A stretch of 64,000 bases of DNA from Paraburkholderia diazotrophica (lineage in GTDB: Bacteria > Pseudomonadota > Gammaproteobacteria > Burkholderiales > Burkholderiaceae): contig NZ_FNYE01000026.1 in NCBI RefSeq assembly GCF_900108945.1, forward strand, positions 23,757 to 87,756. Reading direction: 5' to 3'. The notes below the pieces were generated by a model. It ran no database searches, was not told where the DNA came from, and was given only the letters and a program-made list of their open reading frames with translations. The position numbers and the translations under genes are program-made. Shown here piece after piece: positions 7,859 through 15,093 of the stretch (position 1 is the stretch's first letter; the number at the start of each line of letters is the position of its first letter).

Positions 7859-9316
7859 CTATGCCGCCCACGTAAATATCTTGCCTGGGTTCATCAGGTT
7901 GCGCGGATCGAGCGAGTGCTTGATCGAGCGCATCACATCGACTGCGACGGGACCGTGTTCTTCGAGCAGAAAATTCATCTTGTGCAGGCCCACGCCATGT
8001 TCGCCCGTGCAGGTGCCGTCCATGCGAAGCGCGCGCTGCACGATGCGGTGATTCAGACGCTCCGCTTCTTCCATCTCTTCCGGCTTGTTCGGATCGATCA
8101 GAATGCAGACGTGGAAATTGCCGTCGCCGACGTGTCCGACGATCGGGCAGGGCAGCGGCGATCCCTTGAGGTCCGCCTCCGTTTCGACCACGCATTCGGC
8201 GAGGCGCGAAATCGGCACGCAGACATCGGTGGAGACTGCACGGCTGCCGGGCTTCAGTTGCAGCATCGCGAAATAGGCGCTGTGACGCGCATTCCACAGG
8301 CGGCTGCGGTCTTCAGGACGCGTCGCCCATTCGAAGTCTTCGCCGCTGTTTTGCGCGGCGATTTCCTGCACGAGTTCGGCCTGCTCTTTCACGCCGGCTT
8401 CCGTGCCGTGAAACTCGAAGAACAGCGTGGGCGCTTCGCGCAGCGTGAGATTCGAGTGACGATTGATCGAGCGGATCGCGAGCGAATCGACGAACTCGAC
8501 GCGCGCGATCGGCACGCCGATCTGGATCGTCTCGATCACGGCGCGTACGGCGTCGCCCATCGACGGGAACGCGCAGACAGCTGCCGACACGGCCTCCGGC
8601 TGCGGATAGAGGCGCAAGGTGATTTCAGTGATCACGCCGAGCGTGCCTTCCGAGCCGACGAACAGGCGCGTGAGGTCATAGCCCGCCGACGACTTGCGCG
8701 CTCGCGTGCCCGTGTGGATCACGCGGCCATCGGCGAGCACGACGGTCAGGCCCAGCACGTTCTCGCGCATCGTGCCGTAGCGCACGGCGTTCGTGCCCGA
8801 CGCGCGCGTCGCCGACATGCCGCCGATACTCGCGTCCGCGCCCGGATCGATCGGGAAGAACAGGCCCGTGTCGCGCAGCGCTTCGTTCAGCTGCTTGCGC
8901 GAAATGCCGGGTTCGACGGTGACGGTCAGATCTTCCGCGTTGATCGACAGCACGCGGTTCATTTCGGAAAGATCGATCGATACCCCGCCTTGTACCGCCA
9001 GCAGATGGCCTTCCAGCGAGGAGCCGTTGCCGTAAGGAATGATGGGAACGTCGTATTGACCGCACAGCGCGACAACGGTCTGAACGTCTTCAGTGTTGCG
9101 TGCGAAGACGACGGCGTCGGGCAATTGCGGATCGAAGGGCGATTCGTCGCGGCCATGATGGGCACGAACGGCGTCGGAGGTCGATACGCGTTCACCGAAT
9201 GCCGATTTGAGCGCGGTGAGTAGCTCTGCAGGAAAAGGGCGGCGCACGGGGGTGGGCGGCACGGGATGGTTCACCTGCGTCTCCTGTTGGCGAATGTTCT
9301 GATGGTTGATGGCCAT
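7859..9316 (-). CDS. FAD-linked D-lactate dehydrogenase-like oxidase
   Basis: 485 residues from ATG 9316. It belongs to the same FAD-oxidase superfamily as GlcD and looks closest to the mitochondrial-type D-lactate dehydrogenases. Motifs are VPIIPYGNGSSLEGHLLA, a long ADASIGGMSATRASGTNAVR block, VGHVGDGNFHVCI and GEHGVGLHKMN. It probably oxidises D-lactate or another 2-hydroxy acid and feeds electrons to the respiratory chain. A GTG at 9274 with AGGAG six bases upstream is a credible alternative start that would remove 14 residues. The frame stays open upstream, but that part is antisense to the cobalamin gene. The substrate is inferred, not shown. Confidence 0.85.
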   Translation of the reverse strand: MAINHQNIRQQETQVNHPVPPTPVRRPFPAELLTALKSAFGERVSTSDAVRAHHGRDESPFDPQLPDAVVFARNTEDVQTVVALCGQYDVPIIPYGNGSSLEGHLLAVQGGVSIDLSEMNRVLSINAEDLTVTVEPGISRKQLNEALRDTGLFFPIDPGADASIGGMSATRASGTNAVRYGTMRENVLGLTVVLADGRVIHTGTRARKSSAGYDLTRLFVGSEGTLGVITEITLRLYPQPEAVSAAVCAFPSMGDAVRAVIETIQIGVPIARVEFVDSLAIRSINRHSNLTLREAPTLFFEFHGTEAGVKEQAELVQEIAAQNSGEDFEWATRPEDRSRLWNARHSAYFAMLQLKPGSRAVSTDVCVPISRLAECVVETEADLKGSPLPCPIVGHVGDGNFHVCILIDPNKPEEMEEAERLNHRIVQRALRMDGTCTGEHGVGLHKMNFLLEEHGPVAVDVMRSIKHSLDPRNLMNPGKIFTWAA

Positions 9317-9439
9317 TTTACGCCCTTCGACCGCGACCGGGCGTCGCACTCGCAGGCTCGATGCGGCCTTCCATGCAGCCTTTGATGCAGCGTTTGACGC
9401 TGTGTCGCGCGCGGTCGCGAACGGCGAGCGCGGCAACTT

Positions 9440-9445
9440 TATAAT
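9440..9445 (+). promoter_or_regulatory. perfect -10 element before the adenosyltransferase gene
   Basis: TATAAT at 9440-9445 lies about 70 bp before the start at 9515. No good -35 is found 16-18 bp upstream; a TTGACG at 9394-9399 is too far away. The leader is too short for a cobalamin riboswitch. Confidence 0.35.
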
Positions 9446-9514
9446 GAAGCGCGATGGCATATCGTGATGTATCCGCATGGACGCATCGTCAATTGACACA
9501 AGGAAACGCACATC

Positions 9515-10081
9515 ATGGGCAACCGCTTGAGCAGGATCGCGACGCGCACGGGCGACGACGGCACCACGGGTCTCGGCGACGGCCGCCGCGTGCGCAAGGA
9601 TGACGCGCGCATTGCTGCAATCGGCGACGTCGATGAACTGAACTCGAATATCGGCGTGCTGCTGTGCGAGACCTTGCCCGACGGCGTGCGTGCCGCGCTG
9701 ACGGCGATCCAGCACGATCTGTTCGATCTCGGCGGTGAGCTTTGCATTCCGGGCCATTCGATGATCGCCGATGCGCATCTCGCGCAACTGGATGCCTGGC
9801 TCGCCGAATACAACGCGACCTTGCCGCCGCTCAAGGAGTTCATTCTGCCGGCGGGCACGCGCGCTGCTTCGCTCGCGCATGTGTGCCGGACGGTTTGCAG
9901 GCGCGCTGAGCGCTCAATCGTCGCGCTTGGCGCCGTCGACGCGATCAACGCGGCGCCGCGTCGATATGTGAACCGGCTGTCCGATCTGCTGTTCGTGCTG
10001 GCTCGCGTACTCAACCGCGTGGATGGCGGCAGCGATGTGCTGTGGCAACACGATCGCGGCTCGAAAAGCAAAGGCGGTTAG
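9515..10081 (+). CDS. PduO-type ATP:cob(I)alamin adenosyltransferase
   Basis: 188 residues. It transfers the adenosyl group of ATP to cob(I)alamin to make coenzyme B12. Family signatures are TRTGDDGTTGLGDGRRVRKD near the N-terminus (ATP binding), GDVDELNSNIG, and the C-terminal RYVNRLSDLLFVLARVLN helix. An AAGGAA ribosome site lies near 9500. The gene stands alone, divergent from the D-lactate dehydrogenase and convergent with the toxin-antitoxin pair, with no other B12 gene nearby. It would serve B12-dependent enzymes such as methylmalonyl-CoA mutase. Confidence 0.93.
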   Translation: MGNRLSRIATRTGDDGTTGLGDGRRVRKDDARIAAIGDVDELNSNIGVLLCETLPDGVRAALTAIQHDLFDLGGELCIPGHSMIADAHLAQLDAWLAEYNATLPPLKEFILPAGTRAASLAHVCRTVCRRAERSIVALGAVDAINAAPRRYVNRLSDLLFVLARVLNRVDGGSDVLWQHDRGSKSKGG

Positions 10082-10208
10082 CGAGGCGGGCAAGTGCATG
10101 GGCAGTCTCACAAGAAGCGGCGCAAAAAGCGGGACAAAAGCCTGACGAAGGGTGCGACAAAAAGCCTGGCAACGAGCGCGACAACAATCGTAGCGGCCGG
10201 CAGCCCGC

Positions 10209-10544
10209 TCAGCCCACCGCGAGCGTGACCGGCTTGCCGATACGGCTCATCATTTCGACGAGCGTATCGATCGTGAATTTCGAAGTCTTCTTGTTGACGA
10301 CATCCGACACGCGCGGCCGCGACACCATCAGGATTTCAGCGGCCTCGGACTGCTTCAGATGATGCTGTTCGATCCACGTGGACAGTTCGGACATCAACTG
10401 TTCCTTGAGCAGGCGCGTGTCGTTGATCTGCTTTTGCGATGCGGCGTGCAGCCGTTTTGCTTCGTCTGCGGGGAAGCCGAGTTCGAGAAACAGATTCGCG
10501 CCCGGTTTTGTGACATGACGGATCCTGGTGTCGATGGTCTTCAT
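10209..10544 (-). CDS. HigA-like antitoxin, XRE-type helix-turn-helix
   Basis: 111 residues. The C-terminal half is an XRE-type helix-turn-helix (LKQSEAAEILMVSRPRVSDV, about residues 64-83) of the HTH_37 kind found in antitoxins of Gp49-like toxins. The N-terminal part would bind the toxin. Its ATG overlaps the TGA of the toxin gene (ATGA), so translation is coupled. The toxin-first order is that of higBA. It probably represses the operon through the palindrome at 10893-10908. Confidence 0.83.
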   Translation of the reverse strand: MKTIDTRIRHVTKPGANLFLELGFPADEAKRLHAASQKQINDTRLLKEQLMSELSTWIEQHHLKQSEAAEILMVSRPRVSDVVNKKTSKFTIDTLVEMMSRIGKPVTLAVG

Positions 10545-10879
10545 ACTTTCCTCACATTGGCCGCGGCGCGATAACGCGCTTCGGCGATTTCCCTGTCATG
10601 CCGGCTGGTTGCCTGCGTCTTCTTTTGGAAGCAGTGCAGTACATATACGGCTTCGACAAACTTGGCGACGTACATCACGCGAAAAGCACCTTCCTGTTCA
10701 CTGATGCGAATTTCACGCGTGCCCGCGCCGACGATATCGAACGGCTTCCAGTTGTCCGGATCGAGGCCCGCCTGAACCTTGGCGAGCTGGAAGCCTGCCT
10801 GGCGGCGAGGTTCATCCGGAAACGAAAGCAGATCGTCATAGCTGGAGCCGATCCAGCGAATCTCTTTTTCGAGCTCCAT
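10541..10879 (-). CDS. HigB/Gp49-like toxin (RelE superfamily)
   Basis: 112 residues. It looks like the phage-derived Gp49-like / HigB toxin family, small RelE-fold proteins that cut mRNA on the ribosome. Visible family features are IRWIGSSYDDLLSFP at the N-terminus, then AGTREIRISEQEGAFRVMYV, VLHCFQKKTQATSRHD and a basic C-terminus (EIAEARYRAAANVRKV). Four bases overlap the antitoxin gene. The cassette is flanked by cobalamin and aromatic biosynthesis genes with no sign of a mobile element. Activity is inferred from family and operon structure only. Confidence 0.82.
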   Translation of the reverse strand: MELEKEIRWIGSSYDDLLSFPDEPRRQAGFQLAKVQAGLDPDNWKPFDIVGAGTREIRISEQEGAFRVMYVAKFVEAVYVLHCFQKKTQATSRHDREIAEARYRAAANVRKV

Positions 10880-10892
10880 GTGCTCCCTTCAT

Positions 10893-10908
10893 GTACAAAA
10901 TTTTATAC
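10893..10908 (-). promoter_or_regulatory. palindromic operator/promoter of the toxin-antitoxin pair
   Basis: GTACAAAATTTTATAC is a 16-base palindrome with one mismatched pair (14 of 16 positions symmetric). On the minus strand it contains TATAAAAT, usable as a -10, and it ends 14 bp before the toxin start. An AT-rich palindrome on the promoter is the expected site for antitoxin autorepression. Confidence 0.6.
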
Positions 10909-11002
10909 CCAATTCCCCCAGTGTTCAACGCCTTTTCGCAAACACCGGCACGAGATTCGAAGGTACAGAAGCAGCACATGAAGCGCGATTCGGCCGAATG
11001 GC

Positions 11003-11034
11003 CAAAAAAAATGCCCAGCTGCATGAGCCGGGCA
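11003..11034 (-). terminator. rho-independent terminator of aroG
   Basis: On the minus strand TGCCCGGCT pairs with AGCTGGGCA (one G.U wobble) around a five-base loop, followed by eight T. It lies 31 bp after the aroG stop. A copy of GGCCGAATGGCCA (10992-11004) abuts its T-tract. Confidence 0.92.
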
Positions 11035-11064
11035 CAGTCTGCGTGAAGTAACGATGGGCGATGG

Positions 11065-12138
11065 TCAGTTGCCGCTGCCGCGTGCGACGCGCCGTTGCTT
11101 GACGGCATCCGCGAGGCCTTCGAGCACGGCCACACTGTCGTCCCAGCTGATGCATGCGTCGGTGATGCTCTGGCCGTACGTCAGCGCACAGCCCTCTTGC
11201 AGATCCTGGCGGCCCGCGACGAGATGCGATTCCACCATCACGCCGACGATCCGCTCGTCGCCCGCTGCGATCTGGCGGCCGATGTCCGCGCACACGGGAA
11301 TCTGATTCTCGTGCTTCTTCGAGCTGTTTGCGTGGCTTGCGTCGATCATCAGGCGCGCGGCGAGGCCCGCCTTGCCGATGTCGGTGCAGGCTGCGTTCAC
11401 GCTGTCGGCGTCGTAGTTCGGCACCTTGCCGCCGCGCAGGATGATATGGCAGTCCTCATTGCCCGCCGTCGATACGATGGCCGAGTGGCCGCCCTTCGTC
11501 ACCGACAGGAAATGGTGTGGCTGCGACGCGGCCTTGATCGCGTCGACGGCGATCTTCACGTTGCCGTCCGTGCCGTTCTTGAAGCCGACGGGACACGACA
11601 GACCCGACGCGAGTTCGCGATGCACCTGCGATTCCGTCGTGCGCGCGCCGATCGCGCCCCACGAGATCAGATCGGCGATGTATTGCGGGCTGATCATGTC
11701 GAGATATTCGGTGCCAGCGGGCAGGCCCAGCTCGTTGATCTTCATCAGCAGTTCGCGCGCGGTGCGCAGGCCGTCGTTGATCTTGAAGCTGTTGTCCATA
11801 TACGGATCGTTGATGAGGCCCTTCCAGCCCACCGTCGTGCGCGGCTTCTCGAAGTACACGCGCATCACGATCTCGAGTTCGCTCGCGAAGCGCGTGCGCT
11901 GTTCGATCAGGCGCCCTGCATATTCCATCGCGGCCTTCGGGTCGTGAATCGAGCAGGGTCCGATGATGACGATCAGACGGTCGTCCATGCCGTGCAGAAT
12001 CCGGTGCATCGACGAGCGCGAGTTGAAGATCAGGTCGGACACCTTCTCGTCGCAGGGGAATTCGCGGATCAGGTGAGCAGGCGGCGTCAGTTCCTTCAGT
12101 TCGCGGATGCGGACATCGTCGGTATTGTGCGGGGGCAT
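11065..12138 (-). CDS. aroG: 3-deoxy-7-phosphoheptulonate synthase, type I
   Basis: 357 residues, the length of AroF/G/H-type DAHP synthases. It condenses phosphoenolpyruvate and erythrose 4-phosphate, the first step of the shikimate pathway. Active-site blocks are VIIGPCSIHDPKAAMEYA (about 58-75), MRVYFEKPRTTVGWKG (about 92-107), GARTTESQVHRELASGL and a metal-site region LMIDASHANSSKKHENQ (about 264-280). I cannot tell from sequence alone which aromatic amino acid inhibits it; the symbol aroG is by general similarity. A strong hairpin with a T-tract lies 117-149 bp upstream of its start. Confidence 0.94.
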   Translation of the reverse strand: MPPHNTDDVRIRELKELTPPAHLIREFPCDEKVSDLIFNSRSSMHRILHGMDDRLIVIIGPCSIHDPKAAMEYAGRLIEQRTRFASELEIVMRVYFEKPRTTVGWKGLINDPYMDNSFKINDGLRTARELLMKINELGLPAGTEYLDMISPQYIADLISWGAIGARTTESQVHRELASGLSCPVGFKNGTDGNVKIAVDAIKAASQPHHFLSVTKGGHSAIVSTAGNEDCHIILRGGKVPNYDADSVNAACTDIGKAGLAARLMIDASHANSSKKHENQIPVCADIGRQIAAGDERIVGVMVESHLVAGRQDLQEGCALTYGQSITDACISWDDSVAVLEGLADAVKQRRVARGSGN

Positions 12139-12254
12139 GGTTTTCTCCTCGATTCGGTTCGTAGCGCGGTTCGCGCGGTCTGCGATTCAACGACGGCGCC
12201 GCAGCGAACGGGTCAACAAGCTAAAACGGTCAAAGTCAAAAGTCGTTAGGGGCG

Positions 12255-12287
12255 AAAAAAAACCGCCAGACTCGCTGGCGGTTTTTT
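12255..12287 (-). terminator. terminator of tldD or leader attenuator of aroG
   Basis: AACCGCCAG (12261-12269) and CTGGCGGTT (12275-12283) form a perfect stem with loop ACTCG, flanked by A-runs and T-runs, so it can stop transcription in both directions. It lies in the 387-bp gap between tldD (stop 12526) and aroG (start 12138). It is most simply the tldD terminator, but its position inside a plausible aroG leader leaves attenuation open. The rest of the gap shows no gene. Confidence 0.8.
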
Positions 12288-12525
12288 CGGGAATTTCAGG
12301 TGCCTATGTACGTTCACACCCCTCTCGATCCGCCAGCGGTCTGAGATGCCCAAAAGAAATAAAAATAAAACTTGGCGGACATGGCGAAAAAGGGATGGCT
12401 CGTCAAAAGGGTTGATTCGCTTTATACCCCGAGGATTGCTGGGCTGGCAAGCTGTGGACGCTGAAAATGCGGAAAGTCCGCACGTTTCTGGCAAGTGATG
12501 CGCGAAACCTGCGGACCATGCGAAA

Positions 12526-13992
12526 TCACACCGTGCCGCCGACCGTCATCTTCTCGATGCGCAGCGTCGGCTGGCCGACGCCGACGGGCACGCTCTGGCC
12601 TTCCTTGCCGCACACGCCGACGCCCGTATCCAGCGACATGTCGTTGCCGATCATGCTCACGTATTTGAGCGATTCCGGGCCGCTGCCGATCAGCGTCGCG
12701 CCCTTGACGGGATACGTGATCTTGCCGTCTTCGATCATGTACGCCTCGGACGCCGAGAACACGAACTTGCCGTTCGTAATGTCGACCTGGCCGCCGCCGA
12801 AGTTCACGGCATACAGCCCGTTCTTCACCGACGCGATGATTTCCTGCGGGTCCTTGTCGCCGTTGAGCATGTACGTGTTGGTCATGCGCGGCATGGGCAG
12901 CGCGGCGTACGATTCGCGGCGGGCGTTGCCCGTCACGGGCATTTTCATCAGGCGCGCGTTCAGCGTGTCCTGGATGTAGCCCTTCAGGATGCCGTCTTCG
13001 ATCAGCGTCGTGCACTGCGTCGGGTTGCCTTCGTCGTCGATGTTCAGCGAGCCGCGGCGGTTGGGCAGCGTGCCGTCGTCGACGACGGTGACGCCCTTCG
13101 CCGCGACCTGCTCGCCGATGCGGCCCGCGAACGCGGACGATCCCTTGCGGTTGAAGTCGCCTTCGAGGCCGTGGCCGATCGCTTCGTGCAGCAGCACGCC
13201 GGGCCAGCCCGGCCCGAGCACGACCGTCATCGCGCCCGCGGGCGCCGGACGCGCGTCGAGATTGACGAGCGCCGCGTGAACCGCGTCGTCGACGTACTTC
13301 GACAGGATGTCGTCGGTGAAATAGCCGTAGTCGTAGCGGCCGCCGCCGCCGCCGCTGCCGATTTCGCGCCGGCCGTTCTGCTCCGCGATCACCGTCACCG
13401 ACACGCGCACGAGCGGGCGGATGTCCGCCGCCAGCGCGCCGTCGCTGCGCGCGACCAGCACCACGTCGTATTCGCCCGCAAGACCCGCCATCACCTGCGT
13501 GATGCGCGGATCGCGGCTGCGGGCCATCTGTTCGATGCGTTCGAGCAGCTTGACCTTGGCCGTTGCGTCGAGCGAATGCAGAGGATCGGACGGCAGATAG
13601 AGATCGCGCCCGGATACGCCCGTCAGCGTCGACGCCGCCCTGATCTTCTGCTTGCCGCCGCCCGCCTTGGCGATCGCGCGCGTGGCGATCGCGGCCTGGC
13701 GGATCGCTTCGGGCGACAGGTCGTCCGAATACGCGAAGGCCGTGCGGTCGCCGGATACGGCGCGCACGCCGACACCCTGGTCGATGCTGAAGCTGCCCGA
13801 TTTGACGATGCCTTCCTCCAGGCTCCAGGCCTCGCTGCGCGTCGCCTGGAAATAGAGGTCGGCGTAATCGACGCGATGCGTGAAGATCTCGGCGAGCGTG
13901 CGGGTCAGCACGGCTTCGTCGAGGCCGTAGGGCGTAAGGAGCACGTCTTTGGCCGTCGCGAGATTACGGATGCTGGGTTCGATGATGTTCAT
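12526..13992 (-). CDS. tldD: TldD metalloprotease
   Basis: 488 residues. TldD works with TldE (PmbA) as a heterodimeric zinc metalloprotease in maturation of small modified peptides and in CcdA turnover. The zinc motif HEAIGHGLEGD is at about residues 265-275, the HExxxH form characteristic of TldD. The N-terminal part has the conserved DYADLYFQATRSEAWSLEEG region. The partner pmbA is not in this window. It is followed after 99 bp by its upstream neighbour, the amidase gene, in the same direction, a common arrangement in beta-proteobacteria. Confidence 0.96.
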   Translation of the reverse strand: MNIIEPSIRNLATAKDVLLTPYGLDEAVLTRTLAEIFTHRVDYADLYFQATRSEAWSLEEGIVKSGSFSIDQGVGVRAVSGDRTAFAYSDDLSPEAIRQAAIATRAIAKAGGGKQKIRAASTLTGVSGRDLYLPSDPLHSLDATAKVKLLERIEQMARSRDPRITQVMAGLAGEYDVVLVARSDGALAADIRPLVRVSVTVIAEQNGRREIGSGGGGGRYDYGYFTDDILSKYVDDAVHAALVNLDARPAPAGAMTVVLGPGWPGVLLHEAIGHGLEGDFNRKGSSAFAGRIGEQVAAKGVTVVDDGTLPNRRGSLNIDDEGNPTQCTTLIEDGILKGYIQDTLNARLMKMPVTGNARRESYAALPMPRMTNTYMLNGDKDPQEIIASVKNGLYAVNFGGGQVDITNGKFVFSASEAYMIEDGKITYPVKGATLIGSGPESLKYVSMIGNDMSLDTGVGVCGKEGQSVPVGVGQPTLRIEKMTVGGTV

Positions 13993-14091
13993 GCGAAGTT
14001 CGCTCGATTCAGGGTATTCGGTTGCGTGCGCAGCCGTCAGATGGGTGACGGTTGCGGCACTTTCAATGCATGCGGTTCAAATCAAACGTAG

Positions 14092-14940
14092 TCAGCTGAG
14101 CACGCGGTGACGCCAGGCCGGCAGGCTTTGCCGGACTTCGTCGATGCGTGAGCGCTCGATATTGCCCGCGACGACGCCCGCGCCTTCGTCGCGCACGTCG
14201 ATGATTTCTCCCCACGGGTCGATCAGCATGCTGTGGCCCCACGTGCGCCGGCCATTTTCATGCTTGCCGCCCTGCGCGGCGGCGAGCACATAGCACTGGT
14301 TCTCGACGGCCCGCGCGCGCAGCAGCGTTTCCCAGTGCGCGCGGCCCGTCGTGTACGTGAATGCGGACGGCACGACGATCAGCGCGCAATCGCCCATGCG
14401 CCGGTACAGCTCGGGAAAGCGTAGATCGTAGCAGACCGACAGGCCCACGCGCCCGAACGGCGCTTCGAATGTGCGGACGGTGTCGCCGGGGCGGATCGTG
14501 CGCGCTTCGTCGAACGATTCCTCGCCCTTCTCGAAGTTGAACAGGTGGATCTTGTCGTAGCGCGCGGCCTCGTTGCCTTGCGGATCGAAGACGAGCGTCG
14601 TGTTCAGCACGCGCGTCGCTTCGGGCGCCGTCAGAGGCAGCGTGCCACCGATCACCCATACCTTGTGCCGGCGCGCAGCGTCGGCGAGAAAGCGCTGGAT
14701 CGGGCCGTCGCCGTAGGGTTCGCGCACGGTCAGCTTGTCGGTTTCCTTGTAGCCCATGAAACAGAAGTATTCGGGCAACAGGACGAGCTGCGCGCCATCG
14801 GCGGCAGCTTGCGCGATCAGGCGTTCGGCCTCGGCGAGGTTGCGGTCGCGCTCCGGCGTGCTCACCATCTGCAGCGCGGCGACGCGGAAGGGGCCAGCGT
14901 GAGGGGATGACTTCGCGGACTGCGTGTTCAGGTCGCTCAT
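14092..14940 (-). CDS. nitrilase-family amidase (Nit1/YbeM-like)
   Basis: 282 residues from ATG 14940. It is a carbon-nitrogen hydrolase with all three catalytic residues visible: Glu in LVLLPEYFCFMGYK (about residue 56), Lys in RYDKIHLFNFEKGEES (about 132) and Cys in VGLSVCYDLRFPELYR (about 168). It is closest to the Nit1 group that hydrolyses deaminated glutathione, a metabolite-repair reaction, which is my preferred role. An AGGAG lies 14 bases before the start, further than ideal. It sits between yhdP and tldD; the yhdP-nit-tldD order supports a co-transcribed minus-strand block. Confidence 0.9.
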   Translation of the reverse strand: MSDLNTQSAKSSPHAGPFRVAALQMVSTPERDRNLAEAERLIAQAAADGAQLVLLPEYFCFMGYKETDKLTVREPYGDGPIQRFLADAARRHKVWVIGGTLPLTAPEATRVLNTTLVFDPQGNEAARYDKIHLFNFEKGEESFDEARTIRPGDTVRTFEAPFGRVGLSVCYDLRFPELYRRMGDCALIVVPSAFTYTTGRAHWETLLRARAVENQCYVLAAAQGGKHENGRRTWGHSMLIDPWGEIIDVRDEGAGVVAGNIERSRIDEVRQSLPAWRHRVLS

Positions 14941-15093
14941 AGGCGTTCGATAGACTCCTGCCAAAGGGAACGGCGCAAAAGCACGGCACCGGGGGCACTG
15001 CGGAAAGGGGATGCCAGCAGCGGCGCTGCACTTCCGGGCGGCCAACACGGGCACATGCCATGCAGTGCCCGGGCGCGTCAGGGTACGCTTCGC

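Noticed and set aside
9394..9399. TTGACG as a -35 for the adenosyltransferase gene
   Set aside because: It is 40 bp from the TATAAT, far outside the usual 16-18 bp.
9446..9514. Cobalamin riboswitch before the adenosyltransferase gene
   Set aside because: The leader is only about 70 bases, too short, and contains no B12-box-like sequence.
12246..12317. Possible 23-residue aroG leader peptide starting with GTG on the minus strand
   Set aside because: The purine-rich stretch is only one base from the GTG, there is no run of aromatic codons, and the frame merely runs through the hairpin.
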